Part shown: positions 1 through 10,900 of the stretch, in pieces
Numbering within the stretch: position 1 is the stretch's first letter
How the letters are laid out: every line of letters begins with the position of its first letter
Origin: Caldilinea sp. CFX5
GTDB lineage: Bacteria > Chloroflexota > Anaerolineae > Caldilineales > Caldilineaceae
NCBI GenBank assembly: GCA_021405325.1
Contig: QWII01000086.1
Span: 1 to 43,172 of the forward strand
Direction: 5' to 3'
DNA: 43,172 bases
Notes under the pieces: model-generated
What the model saw: only the letters and a program-made list of their open reading frames with translations
Database searches by the model: none
Told to the model about the DNA's origin: nothing
Program-made: the position numbers and the translations under genes

Positions 1-136
1 TAGGACTTAGGCAAGACGCAACCGGCCAGACCGCCGGGAGGTGGGCAAATGAACTTTCTCTGGTACAACAGCTTGTGCCCACCTCCCGGCGGTCTGGCCT
101 AGCGACATCATCGTGGCTCGTCTGGCGTAAGTCCTA
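1..136. mobile_element. MITE-like element with 18-bp terminal inverted repeats
   Basis: Positions 1-18 and the reverse complement of 119-136 match at 16 of 18 bases (both start TAGGACTTA), so the segment has terminal inverted repeats. Inside lies a second perfect inverted repeat, arms 24-47 and 76-99, which would fold into a long GC-rich hairpin. There is no room for a transposase, so this is a non-autonomous element or the remnant of one. The left end coincides with the window edge, so a target-site duplication cannot be judged. The short ORF that starts inside it (75-272) is not convincing as a gene. Confidence 0.6.
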
Positions 137-291
137 TATTATCATTGAAAGAATTACTGCAATTTATGAACGTTACGAAAATAAATCGGTAACTGTAGGT
201 CATCGTCTCCGGCGTGACAAGTTCCAAGGATTACCGAAACAATTGGCTAACCTTCATCAATCACGTAAATAGATATTAGGTTAACATTGTT

Positions 292-320
292 TTGACTTAC
301 GGATTTGAAGCCGTTACAAT
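292..320 (+). promoter_or_regulatory. Sigma-70 type promoter for the P-type ATPase/PKS locus
   Basis: TTGACT at 292-297 and TACAAT at 315-320 are separated by exactly 17 bp, close to the consensus hexamers. Transcription would start near 327, giving a leader of about 55 nt before the ATG at 381. The stretch 137-365 is AT-rich compared with the genes and otherwise holds nothing recognisable. Confidence 0.65.
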
Positions 321-380
321 ATTAAATTGTCAGTAAGTTTAAAAATATAAGTCTTTAGTCGCTGTTTGGAAAGGTTGTAC

Positions 381-2531
381 ATGGTCCCCATACCATTAGT
401 TGCCGCCGCCGGTGGTCTCACCTATATCAGTCTGCGGGCGCGCCGACCAGCCAGACGCCCCCTCTATTTGGAAATCACCGAGACGCTTACCCAACCACTA
501 CCGGCGACGGTGAAAAAACCATCCACCCTGATCAGGCTCAAAAACCGAGCGTTGCAGAGCGCCGCCGGCCTCGTGGATCGGCTGGCCGGCAATGAACGAC
601 AGGCGCAGTTACAGACGTTGTCGTCAACCGCAGAAGAACGTCCCCTCAGTCCGGAAGAGCAGCAGGCCAATACCTACATGGCGGTGGCCTTTGGCTGTCT
701 GGGCGTGACGACCGTCGGGCGTTTGTTCTACCCGCCGCTGGCGCTGCTGAGTGTGCCTGGTCTGCTCTATACGGCCTACCCCTTCATGAAAGCTGGCATT
801 GACGACCTGCGCACCAAGCGCAAGATCACCGCAACAACACTCGATCTACTCTCCATCCCTGGCGCCACGGTGTTGGGCAATTTCTTTGCCGCCTCGTTGG
901 CCGTCTCGCTCCTTTCGCTGAGCGCCGCGGTTCTCAAGCGCACGGAGGATCAGTCACTGCAAAGCATTGCCAATGTCTTCGGCCAGCATCCTACCACCGT
1001 CTGGGCCTTGGTCGACGGCGTCGAAGTGGAGGCGCCCTTTGCCAACATCCGCGCCGGTGATCTGCTGGTCGTCACCGCCGGCCAGATGATCGCCGCCGAT
1101 GGAGTGGTGATCGAGGGCGCGGCCACAGTTGATCAACGCATGTTAACCGGCGAGTCCCAGCCTTCGGAAAAGACAGTGGGCGACGAAGTCTTTGCCGCTT
1201 CGCTGCTGTTGGCCGGGCGCCTGTTGATCCAGGTCAAACGCGCCGGAGAAGCGACCATTGCCGCCAAGATTGGTGAAATCCTCTTGCAAACCGCCGACTT
1301 CAAACAGACTTTTGAGTCGCGCAGTCAGGTGGTGGCTGACCGTTGGACGCTGCCTACGCTGGCGGCGGCGATTGCAGCGCTGCCCTTGCGCGGCGCTGGC
1401 GGCGGCATTGCCATTCTACTCAGTTCGCTGGGCTACAACTTGCGCATTGTTGGGCCGTTGAGTATGTTGAACTTCCTGCGGCTGGCGGCGCAACAGGGCA
1501 TTCTGGTCAAAGATGCGCGCTCACTGGAATTGTTGCAAAGCATCGACACCGTGGTCTTTGACAAAACGGGGACGTTGACCCTGGAACAGCCCCAAGTGCA
1601 ACAGATCTACACCTACAACGACTGGGCGGAAGCCACAGTATTGGCCTACGCCGCCGCCGCCGAGAGTCGCCAATCGCACCCGATTGCCCGCGCCATTATT
1701 GAGGCGGCGCAAACCCGCGATCTAGCAATCCCGGCCATTGACGACGCCCGCTATGAAGTTGGCTATGGCCTCAAAGTGACGCTGGGCGATACGACGGTCA
1801 GTGTTGGTAGTGAACGTTTTATGAACATGGAAGGCGTCATGCTGCCTGTGGCGGTGACGGAATTGCACGCCACTGTGCATCACCAGGGTCACTCACTCGT
1901 CTTTGTCAGCATCAACGGTGAGCTGGCGGGAGCGATTGAACTGGCGCCGACCATCCGTCCGGAAGCCCATCATCTGATTGCCGACCTGCACGCCCGTGGC
2001 AAGACACTCTACATCATCTCCGGTGATCAGGAACAGCCGACGCGCCACCTGGCGACTACGCTGGGCATTGACCATTACTTTGCCAACACCCTGCCCGAAC
2101 ACAAAGCGGCCTTGATTCAGCAATTGCAAGCGGACGGCAAACGGGTCTGCTTTATCGGCGACGGCATCAACGACGCCATTGCCCTCAAACAGGCCGATGT
2201 ATCAGTCTCGTTGCGCGGCGCCTCGACCATTGCCACCGATACGGCGCAGATTGTCTTGATGGATGCGTCGCTCGACCAATTGCGCCATCTCTTTGATTTG
2301 ACCAAAGCCTATGATATCAATATGCGCGCCAATCATGTGGCGTCGATGGCGCCGGGGATGATTGTCATCGGCGGGGTCTTCCTGCTCCACTTTGGCATTA
2401 TCACCTCGATTATGCTCTACAACATCGGGTTGGTGGTGGGCGTGGCCAATTCGATGACCCCGCTGTTGCGCAATGCCAAACCGGCGCCGCCCCCGCTGCA
2501 ACTGACAGCCAACGAGCAAAACAGACCATGA
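381..2531 (+). CDS. P-type ATPase-like membrane protein lacking the CPC metal motif
   Basis: A 716-residue P-type (P1B-like) ATPase. The catalytic motifs are intact: TGES at about residue 256, DKTGTLT with phosphoryl-acceptor Asp394, an HP dipeptide in the N-domain (His433) and GDGIND at about 593. Hydrophobic pairs lie before the actuator domain, before the P-domain and at the C-terminus, as in metal pumps. However, the CPC signature of the sixth helix is replaced by a LSSLGYN stretch, and there is no N-terminal heavy-metal domain, so a metal substrate is not supported. The ATG at 381 is chosen because an AAGG Shine-Dalgarno lies 6 nt upstream; the frame is also open from a TTG at 366. It opens the operon that contains the chorismate lyase and the assembly-line enzyme, and a degenerate paralogue closes the locus. 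Export or flipping of the pathway product is an inference only. Confidence 0.85.
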   Translation: MVPIPLVAAAGGLTYISLRARRPARRPLYLEITETLTQPLPATVKKPSTLIRLKNRALQSAAGLVDRLAGNERQAQLQTLSSTAEERPLSPEEQQANTYMAVAFGCLGVTTVGRLFYPPLALLSVPGLLYTAYPFMKAGIDDLRTKRKITATTLDLLSIPGATVLGNFFAASLAVSLLSLSAAVLKRTEDQSLQSIANVFGQHPTTVWALVDGVEVEAPFANIRAGDLLVVTAGQMIAADGVVIEGAATVDQRMLTGESQPSEKTVGDEVFAASLLLAGRLLIQVKRAGEATIAAKIGEILLQTADFKQTFESRSQVVADRWTLPTLAAAIAALPLRGAGGGIAILLSSLGYNLRIVGPLSMLNFLRLAAQQGILVKDARSLELLQSIDTVVFDKTGTLTLEQPQVQQIYTYNDWAEATVLAYAAAAESRQSHPIARAIIEAAQTRDLAIPAIDDARYEVGYGLKVTLGDTTVSVGSERFMNMEGVMLPVAVTELHATVHHQGHSLVFVSINGELAGAIELAPTIRPEAHHLIADLHARGKTLYIISGDQEQPTRHLATTLGIDHYFANTLPEHKAALIQQLQADGKRVCFIGDGINDAIALKQADVSVSLRGASTIATDTAQIVLMDASLDQLRHLFDLTKAYDINMRANHVASMAPGMIVIGGVFLLHFGIITSIMLYNIGLVVGVANSMTPLLRNAKPAPPPLQLTANEQNRP

Positions 2532-2549
2532 GCTACGAGATGGAGTCCC

Positions 2550-3191
2550 ATGTACAAAAGCAATGGACATAGCGCACCCGTCCTGAATGGGGTGCTGACT
2601 GACGATGACAACGGTAATGGCGGCTTTGATCCCTTTGTGGATCTGCTCTCGGCACAGGCCAGCCGCCCGGCCAATCTTCACCTCGTCAACCTGCGTACCC
2701 TGACGCCCATGCAACGCGCGCTGTTGAGTATCGACGGCACCGTAACCAAATTTCTGGAAGCTTATCTGTTGGAGCCAATCGAGAGCCTGCTCCTCACCCA
2801 GCAGACCCAGCGTTTACAGAGTGACCACCCTTGGTTGGCCTTGGCGGCGCCAGGTGAGGTGATTGCGCGCCAGGTCTTGTTGCGCGGCCGGTATAGCGCC
2901 ACCATCTACGCCTATGCCGTCTCCTTGTTGGCGCCTGCCCGGCTTCCGCCTAATCTCTTGCAAGAGCTGGCCCACGAACCGGCCGGCATTGGCCGCGTCC
3001 TGCTCAACAGCCAGATCGAAAATCGGCGGGAAATTCTCTGGTATGGGCGTGAGGAGTTGGCAAATTTGCCCGAAACCATTGAACGCTATACCGGCAGCCA
3101 TTTCATCAGTCGCACCTACCGCATCATCGCCGGCGGCCAGCCCGTGATGTTGATCAATGAGAAATTTCCCATCGATCAAGTGACACGCTAA
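2550..3191 (+). CDS. Chorismate pyruvate-lyase, DUF98/Rv2949c family (4-hydroxybenzoate synthesis)
   Basis: A 213-residue protein that follows the pattern I recall for mycobacterial Rv2949c, which converts chorismate to 4-hydroxybenzoate plus pyruvate. Family hallmarks in order: RALLSIDGTVTKFLEA near residue 51, RQVLLRGR near 108, RVLLNSQIENRREILWYG near 150, and YRIIAGGQPVMLINE near 189. The first 40 residues are variable. It is cytosolic, with no signal peptide. The gene follows the ATPase after 18 nt with GGAG upstream of its ATG. Its position just before a gene starting with an adenylation-ACP loading module suggests that it supplies the aromatic starter unit, as Rv2949c does for FadD22 in phenolic glycolipid synthesis. 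The family assignment is strong; the product is inferred from the family. Confidence 0.85.
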   Translation: MYKSNGHSAPVLNGVLTDDDNGNGGFDPFVDLLSAQASRPANLHLVNLRTLTPMQRALLSIDGTVTKFLEAYLLEPIESLLLTQQTQRLQSDHPWLALAAPGEVIARQVLLRGRYSATIYAYAVSLLAPARLPPNLLQELAHEPAGIGRVLLNSQIENRREILWYGREELANLPETIERYTGSHFISRTYRIIAGGQPVMLINEKFPIDQVTR

Positions 3192-3232
3192 CATCGCTTC
3201 ATCAACCCACACTTGTCACAAGGAGACCCAAC

Positions 3233-4822
3233 ATGCAGGCAACCTATCTTCACACTGCTGTTTTGAATCGGCGTCAATTGTTACAATGGCTGGGCGCGAG
3301 CGCCACTGGCTTAACGTTGGTCGCCTGCGCCGCCGCGGCGCCCCCAGCCCAACCAGAAGTCGCTGCTTCCCCGGTCAGTCAACCGCAACGGGGCGGCGTC
3401 TTGCGCATCGCCTTTGCCGATACACTCAGCCAGTTGGACCCAGCGCTGGCGGTCTCTAACGCCGAGATCGCCTATGGGTTCACCGTCTTTGAAAACCTGA
3501 CCAGCGTTGATTACACCGATCCGGCCTACCCGGTCACGCCATTGCTGGCCGAAAGCTGGGCGCCCAGCGAAGGCGGGCGCGTATGGACGTTCCAGTTGCG
3601 CGCCGGGGTCAAATTCCACCACGGCGCCGCCTTGACCGCGCAAGATGTGGTCTACACGATGCAACGCATTCTGGATCCGGCGCTGGGATCGGCGGGCAAC
3701 AGCCAGTTGCAACTGGTCGAACAGGTGACAGCGCTTGCTGATCGGCAGGTACAGTTTACGCTGCGCAGCCCGCATGTCGAATTTCCACGCGTCCTCGCCA
3801 CCCTGGCTTTGCAAATTGTGCCGCAGGGGTACACTAGCGAGCAACTGGCCGCCGCCCCCTCCGGCACCGGCCCCTTCCGCGTCCAGACCCATACCGCCGG
3901 TGAACGGCTTGTCTTGGTGCGCAATGAAGCCTACTGGGAGCAACCCTTGCCCTACCTGGATGAGGTACACCACCTCTATATCACTGATCCATCAGCGCAA
4001 CAGACAGCCTTGCTTGGCGAGACAGTTGATCTCCTGACCCAGGTGAGTGCGCCTACCCTGGCGCTGCTGCAAGCAGGGCCGCCCCTCACTATTATTGAAT
4101 ATCCGCTGGGCTTTTACCCGGTCTTTGCCATGCGCACCGACCAACCCCCTTTCGATGATTTGCGGGTGCGTCAGGCGTTAAAACATGCCGTGGACCGGGA
4201 CGCCTTGCGCAAGGTGGTCTGGCGTGAGCATGGCGCCGTGGGCAACGATCAGCCCGTGCCGACGGCCAGCCCCTTCTGGGCCGATGCGCCGGCGCTGGCC
4301 TATGATGTGGAGAAGGCCAAAGCGTTGTTAGCCGAGGCTGGCTATGCCGACGACTTGACCGTATCCCTGGCTGTGGCCGAGATCACGCCCGGCATTGTAG
4401 ACGCTGCCGTGGCGTTACAAGAGATGGCGAAAGCCGCCGGCATCACCATCACGCTGGAGCGCACGACGACCGATAGCTACTGGGCCGAAAAATATATGCA
4501 GACCCCCTTCTTTGTCTCCTTCTGGCCCGGTCTCGCCGACCCGGATGAGATTTTGACCTTTGGCTACCATGCGCAAGGCTTCTTCAACGAAAGCGGTTGG
4601 AGCAAACCGGAGCTGGATCAGGCGATTGAAGCCGCCCGCGCCGAAAGCGACCCGGCCAAACGCAAAGCGCTCTACGCCGATATCCAACGGGTGATTGCCG
4701 CCGAAGGCGGCGTACTGATCCCCTACTTCTCGCCACAATTTATGGCAATGCGCAATATCGTGCAAGCTGTTCCGCCCTTTGTCGTGCCGCTGGCGCGGGG
4801 GGCGTGGCTGGCACAAGCATAA
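3233..4822 (+). CDS. ABC transporter substrate-binding lipoprotein, family 5 (peptide/nickel type)
   Basis: A 529-residue extracytoplasmic solute-binding protein of the DppA/OppA family (SBP_bac_5). The N-terminus carries NRRQLLQWLGASATG followed by the lipobox LVAC (Cys32), so it is probably exported by Tat and lipid-anchored. The mature part starts with the GGVLRIAFADTLSQLDPA pattern and continues with TPLLAESWAPS and FHHGAALTAQDVVYTMQRI, typical for the family. AAGGAG lies about 8 nt before the ATG. No permease or ATPase gene accompanies it; the only ABC ATPases in the window are 36 kb away. It sits 42 nt after the lyase and about 120 nt before the assembly-line gene, with a large hairpin in between. 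Whether it binds a peptide, a precursor or the product cannot be told from sequence. Confidence 0.88.
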   Translation: MQATYLHTAVLNRRQLLQWLGASATGLTLVACAAAAPPAQPEVAASPVSQPQRGGVLRIAFADTLSQLDPALAVSNAEIAYGFTVFENLTSVDYTDPAYPVTPLLAESWAPSEGGRVWTFQLRAGVKFHHGAALTAQDVVYTMQRILDPALGSAGNSQLQLVEQVTALADRQVQFTLRSPHVEFPRVLATLALQIVPQGYTSEQLAAAPSGTGPFRVQTHTAGERLVLVRNEAYWEQPLPYLDEVHHLYITDPSAQQTALLGETVDLLTQVSAPTLALLQAGPPLTIIEYPLGFYPVFAMRTDQPPFDDLRVRQALKHAVDRDALRKVVWREHGAVGNDQPVPTASPFWADAPALAYDVEKAKALLAEAGYADDLTVSLAVAEITPGIVDAAVALQEMAKAAGITITLERTTTDSYWAEKYMQTPFFVSFWPGLADPDEILTFGYHAQGFFNESGWSKPELDQAIEAARAESDPAKRKALYADIQRVIAAEGGVLIPYFSPQFMAMRNIVQAVPPFVVPLARGAWLAQA

Positions 4823-4842
4823 CAAATTTTCGATGTCAGATG

Positions 4843-4915
4843 GATCAAAGATTACACAGATTACGCAGATTAGAATCAATAGAAAAAATCTGCGTAATCT
4901 GTGTAATCTTTGATC
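4843..4915. repeat. Perfect 29-bp inverted repeat (hairpin) just before the PKS gene
   Basis: Arms 4843-4871 and 4887-4915 are exact reverse complements of 29 bases around a 15-nt loop. The arm is itself made of a repeated GATTACACA/GATTACGCA unit, a dispersed intergenic repeat type. It lies between the binding-protein stop and the PKS start, so it could attenuate transcription or protect the upstream mRNA. There is no T-tract directly after the right arm. Confidence 0.85.
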
Positions 4916-4931
4916 ATTGAATGTTTTTTAC

Positions 4932-4935
4932 GAGG
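4932..4935 (+). promoter_or_regulatory. Shine-Dalgarno GAGG deciding the PKS start
   Basis: GAGG at 4932-4935 lies 6 nt before a GTG at 4942. The upstream in-frame ATG at 4921 directly follows the hairpin arm and has no Shine-Dalgarno. From the GTG the protein begins MNIAHHVERGARLFP, a typical acyl-adenylate ligase N-terminus. Confidence 0.6.
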
Positions 4936-4941
4936 TTACTT

Positions 4942-7900
4942 GTGAATATTGCCCATCATGTCGAACGGGGCGCTCGGCTTTTTCCGGCGCGTCCGGCCCT
5001 TTCTTTTGAAGGGGAAACTTTTTCCTACGCCGAACTCGATCAGGAGAGCAACCGCGCCGCCAACGCCTTTACAGGGCTAGGCGTTATGCGTGGCGACCGA
5101 GTGGCGATCTGGCTGCCCAATACCGCTGCCTTTATCATCGCCTATTTGGGTCTCCAGAAATTAGGCGCGGTTGCGGTGACAATCAACACCGGGTTGAAAG
5201 CCGCCGAAATTGACTTTATTCTGAAAGACAGTGGCGCCGAAATTTTGTTGACTACCGCCGCTTTATATGCTGAACTCGCCGCGTTGGATTTGTCAGCCAT
5301 TCGACACACCGTGTTGATCGAGGGGGAGGCCGCAGGCACGCACGGCTTTGCGCCGCTACTTAGGAGCGCCTCATCTGACTGTGCCAGCGTCGCGACTGCA
5401 CCGGACGACCCGGCAGCGATCCTCTACACCTCCGGTACAACCGGCTTCCCCAAAGGCGCGCTGTTGTCGCACAAAACCGTGGTGGTCAGCGCACAAATGA
5501 CCGTAGCCACACTGGGGTTGCAACCGGACGATCGCGTGCTGCTCTGTCTCTCCATGTTTCACAGCTTTGCCCAGACGGCGGCGCTCCACCCTTGTTTAGA
5601 GGCCGGTGCAACGCTGATCCTGCATCGGCAATTTGAGGCGGGGCCGGTTCTCCGTTCTATGCAAGAAATGGCAGCCACTGTCTTCTTTGGCGTGCCAACA
5701 CTCTACATTCTGCTCACCGAACAGGCGGCCCCGGCGCAACTCCAAAGCGTGCGCCGTTTTATCTCGGCCGGGATGACGCTGCCTGTCGCCGTGTTGCAGC
5801 GCTGGCATGAGCAGTTCGGCTCGGTGATCAACGAGGGTTATGGTCTCACCGAAATCTGCCTGGGGACATTCAACCATAATCCCCTGGCCGCTCCTGGCTC
5901 GGTCGGTCGCCCATTGGCAGGGGTGCAACTGCGTGTTGTCAACGAGGCGGGAGGGCAGGTGGCGCCGGGGGAATTGGGCGAGATCCACATCAACACTCCC
6001 AGCATGATGCTGCGCTACTGGCAACGCCCGGATGAGACGGCGGCGGTCTTGCGCGATGGCTGGTTTCACACCGGCGATATTGGCCGTGTTGACGAGGAAG
6101 GCAACTACTACATTATCGACCGCATTAAAGATATGGTCAACGTGGGCGGCGTCAAAGTCTACCCGTCCGAAGTCGAGCAGATTCTCTATCAGCACCCGGC
6201 GGTCAAGGAAGCAGCGGTCTATGGCGTACCGGAAGCGTTGTTGGGCGAACAGGTGCAGGCCAATGTGGTCTTGAAACCGGATGCTGCCGTCACGCCACAG
6301 GCGTTGCTGGCCTTCTGTCGTGAACGGCTGGCCGAGTTTAAGTTGCCAAGCGCCGTTCATCTGGTCGATCAACTACCCAAAAGTCGCACTGGCAAAATCC
6401 TCAAACGGCTCTTGCGCGAACAGGCGCCGGTTGGGTCGAGCGTCCCCGCCACGAATGGTCACAGCGCCAATGGTCACAGTGCCAATGGTTACAGCGTCAA
6501 CGGCCATCATCCGCCGCCAGCTACTTCCAATCAGAATGGCGCACAGCAGCACTCCACGGCGACGGTAGCGCTGGCGCAACAGATGGCCGGCTGGCTGGCT
6601 GATCAACTCCAAATCAGCGCCACCGAAATCGACTGGAACCAACCCTTTGCCGAGTACGGCATGACCTCGATTCTGGCGGTCAACCTGGCCGGCGCGTTGA
6701 GCGAATGGCTGGGACAACCAGTGCCGGCGATTCTACTCTGGAACTTCCCCACTATCCGTGATCTGGTCGCTCATTTGCAAAGCGCCGCCGACTCCTTCCC
6801 GCCCCAGCAAACCGACACAAGTTGGCGACAGACCACGCATGATGCGCTCACTGAACCGATTGCCCTTGTTGGCATCGGCTGTCGCTTTCCCGGTAACGCC
6901 GATACGCCGGCAGCATTTTGGCAACTGTTGCGCAATGGCGTCGATACCGCCCGCCCCCTCCCCGCCGACCGCTGGAACGTTGCTGACTATTACGACCCCA
7001 CCCCCAACACCCCCGGCAAGATGTATGTGCGCGCCGGCAGCTTTTTAGAGCGCGTTGACCGTTTTGACGCCGCTTTCTTTGGCATCTCCCCGCTGGAAGC
7101 TGCCGCCATCGACCCGCAACAGCGTCTCTTGCTGGAAGTCTGTTGGGAAGCGCTGGAACATGCCAACCTGGCCGCCGATCACCTGCGCGAAAGCCGCACC
7201 GGCGTCTATGTCGGCGCCTTCTGGGATGACTACTCGGCCCAACATCTCTACAACGCGACTCCTGAGCAGATCGATAGCTATCGCGTCCTGAGCAACCTGC
7301 GCGGCATGACCGCCGGGCGGTTGGCCTACGTTCTCGGTCTACACGGCCCGACGTTGCAATTGGACACGGCCTGCTCCTCGTCGTTACTGGCGGTGCATCT
7401 GGCTTGTCAAGCCTTGCGCACCGGCGAGTGTGACCTGGCAATGGCGGGCGGCGTGAGCCTGGCTCTTGGGCCGGAGCAGTTGATCGGCCTCTCGCACATG
7501 GGCGCTGTCTCGCCGGATGGCCGCTGTAAAACCTTTGCCGCCACGGCGGATGGCTTCGGCATTGGCGAGGGGGCCGGGGTTGTTGTCTTGAAACGGTTGA
7601 GCGACGCCCTCAGCGCCGGGGATCGCGTTTTGGCGGTCATTCGTGGCTCTGCCGTCAACCATGATGGCGCCAGCAATGGTCTCACCGCGCCCAATGGTCG
7701 CGCCCAGGAGATGATGTGGCGCCAGGCGTTGACCAATGCCAATGTGCGCCCCAACGAGATCCACTATGTCGAAACCCACGGCACCGGCACCGTCCTCGGC
7801 GACCCGATTGAGGTGCAGGCGCTGCTCAACGTGCTGGGTGAAGGGCGCACCGATCCACTCTGGCTGGGGTCGGTGAAGACCAACATCGGCCATCTCTCCG

Positions 7901-10900
7901 CCGCTGCCGGCGTCGCCGCCTTGACTAAGGTGGTTCTCTCTTTGCAAGCGGGGGAAATTCCACCCAACCTGCACTTCACCGCCCCCAACCCCCACATTCC
8001 GTGGGCCACCGCCCCGCTCGCCGTGCCAACCGAGATTGTTCCCTGGCCGACTGACGCCCGTCGCCTGGCCGGCGTCAGCAGCTTTGGTCTCACCGGCACC
8101 AACGTCCACCTGATTGTCGAAGCTGCGCCTAACACTACGAATCACGAATCACGAATCACGCAACCGACTAACGGCGCCATGCTTACGAACTCTATGGCGC
8201 CACTAGAACGGCCTTATCATCTGCTCACCCTATCGGCCAAGACGGAGCAGGCACTGGCGGCGCAAGTTGAACAGATGGCCGAGTGGCTGGCCGCACAAGC
8301 GGAGACGGCTGATGACGGGCGGGCGCTGGCCGATTTGTGCTACACAGCGGCAACCAGTCGCGTCCACTGGGGTGAGCGCTTGAGCATTATTGCGCCGGAC
8401 CTGGCAACGGCGCAGACAAAGCTGCGGCAGGCACCAGTTGATGCCAACACGCCGGGTATCATCCGCAGTAAGAAAACGGAACAGGCGCCCAAAGTAGCCT
8501 TTCTCTTCCCTGGCCAGGGGCCGCAGTATGTGGCAATGGGCCGCCAACTTTATGAGACACAACCGCTCTTCCGGCGCACGTTGCAACAATGCGATGAAAT
8601 TCTGTGCGACTACATGGATCAGGCTCTGCTGACCATCCTCTATGGTCCCGACAAGGAGCGGGGTGATGCGTTGCTCAATGAGGCGACTTATGCCCAACCG
8701 GCGCTCTTTGCCATCGAATATGCCCTGGCGACCTTGTGGCGTGCTTGGGGTGTTGAACCAGCAGCGGTCATTGGTCACAGCATGGGGGAATATGCCGCCG
8801 CTTGTTTTGCCGGCGTCTTTAGCCTGGAAGAAGGGCTGCGCTTGATTGCGGCGCGTGGGCGGTTGATGCAAGAGGTGGCGCCCAAAGGGCAGATGGTAGC
8901 TGTGCTTGGCAGCGAAGCGACTGTGCGGGAAGTGTTGGCGCCTTACGCACAAGGTGTCGCCCTGGCCGCGATCAACACGCCGCAGAGCCTGGTCATCTCC
9001 GGCAGCAAAGAAGCCATTCAGGAAGCTACGGGCGCATTACAACAGGCCGGCTTGGAGATCCGTCCGCTCAAGATTCATGTCGCCTCCCATTCGCCGCTCA
9101 TGGAGCCGATCCTGGCTGAATTTAGAACCGTGGCCGAGAGCATCACCTATCACCGGCCTCAACTGCAAGTGATCTCCAACGTGACCGGCGCGCCGGCAGA
9201 TATGGAGTTGACCACGCCCGCCTACTGGTGTCGTCACCTGCGCGAACCGGTGCAATTCGCCCAGGGCATGGCAACCATCGCTGGGTTGGGCATTGATACC
9301 TTTATCGAAGCCGGCCCCAAAGCTACTCTGCTAGGGCTGGGCCAACAGTGCTGGCCATTGGTATCATCAGCGGCAAAAACTGAGCAAAACCCGCTCTGGC
9401 TGACAAGCATTCATCCCAAAAACGAAGAATGGGTGCAACTACTGGAAAGCTTGGCGACCTTGCATGGCCGTGGCGCCACGATTGACTGGCACGCTTTCGA
9501 CCAGGAATACAGTCGGCAGAAGGTTGATCTACCCCGCTACCCCTTCCAGCGGCAACGCTATTGGTTGGATGATGCCCAGCCAAAGCCGGTAGCGCGTCCG
9601 CAAGCGTCTCAACCCGTACCAACCGGCGACCATCCGTTGTTGGGGCGACAGGTGCATTCAGTGCTGGCGGCGCGCAACCAAGAATTGCTCTTTGAAAATC
9701 GCTTCGATCTGACCACCTTGCCCTATCTGGCCGATCATGCGCTCTTTGACCAGCCGATTGTCCCCGGCGCGGCCTACTTTGCTATGGTGCTGGCCGCCGG
9801 CAGCCAGCTTTGGCCGCAAGGACAACCGGTGCTGACCGAGTGTGCCATTCAACAAGGGCTATTCCTACCCACCGCCGAACAGCGTGGCGCCGAACAAGCA
9901 GCCAGCGCTACCGTGCAGGTTGTCCTGACCCCGGCGCAAGGTGGTTACCAGTGGCAAATTTATAGCTTGCTCGACGGTGCGCCGCCGACCGACCCGTGGA
10001 CGCTCCATGCTTCGGGCCGAGTTTCAACGGTACAAACGCCAACGCCGCCACCCACAGTTGATCTGACCACAGTGCGCAGCCTCTGTGCTACTGTTATCGA
10101 GCCGGCTCACTATGAAGCGCACTTACGCGACCAGGGCATTACCTACGGCCCGCAATTCCAGGCGTTGACGCAGCTTTTCGTCGGTGAGGGGGAAGCGCTG
10201 GGCTATGTCACCCTGCCCCAAGCGGTGGCGGCGACCGGCTACCAGTTACACCCTGTGCTGCTCGACACCGCGTTGCGCGTGGCGAGCAGCCTCCTGCCGA
10301 CCGATGAGGAAGATCCCTATCTGCCCTTTAGCGTCGAAGCGGTGCAACTCTATGACCGCAACGCGCCGACCCGTTTCTGGAGCCATGTCCAAGCGCGCCC
10401 GGCCACCGCCGACGAGGTTCCCGGCAGCCGGCAGGTCGATCTCACCTTGATCGCTGAGGATGGGCATGTTGTGGCGCAGTTGACGAACTTTACCTTGCGC
10501 CGCGCCAACCGGCAAGCATTACTCGGCAACCAGCGGCGGCTCGATTGGCTCTATGAGCTGACGTGGAAGGCGGTCAGTCGCCCTCGCCAGTCGGGGTTTG
10601 CCCAAAAGCCGGGGCGTTGGCTCATTCTAGCCGATGACCAGGGCTATGGCACGGCGCTGGCGACCCGCTTGGAAGCGCAAGGCGCCCAGTGTATTCTGCT
10701 GCACCAGCGGGCTTTGGCCGAAGCGGCAACCGTGACTACTTTCCAGCGCTTACTGGAAGCGTACCTGCCCACCAGCGCCGACAAGCTCCAGGGTGTAGTC
10801 TACCTCTGGGGGCTGGATAGGCAGGAAGTGCGTAGTGAAGAAATTCCGACAACTGCACTGCAGGTCAGCACGCAGGTGTTGCATCTGGTGCAGGCGCTGC

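Noticed and set aside
75..272. 65-residue ORF at the left end
   Set aside because: It starts inside the MITE-like hairpin, has no Shine-Dalgarno and no family resemblance.
381..2531. Heavy-metal exporter annotation (copper/zinc/cadmium ATPase)
   Set aside because: The overall fold is P1B-like, but the CPC/SPC metal signature and heavy-metal domains are absent and the neighbours are biosynthetic.
4843..4915. Classical rho-independent terminator
   Set aside because: The stem is AT-rich and very long with no T-tract, and it directly precedes a gene of the same locus, so it is listed as a repeat.
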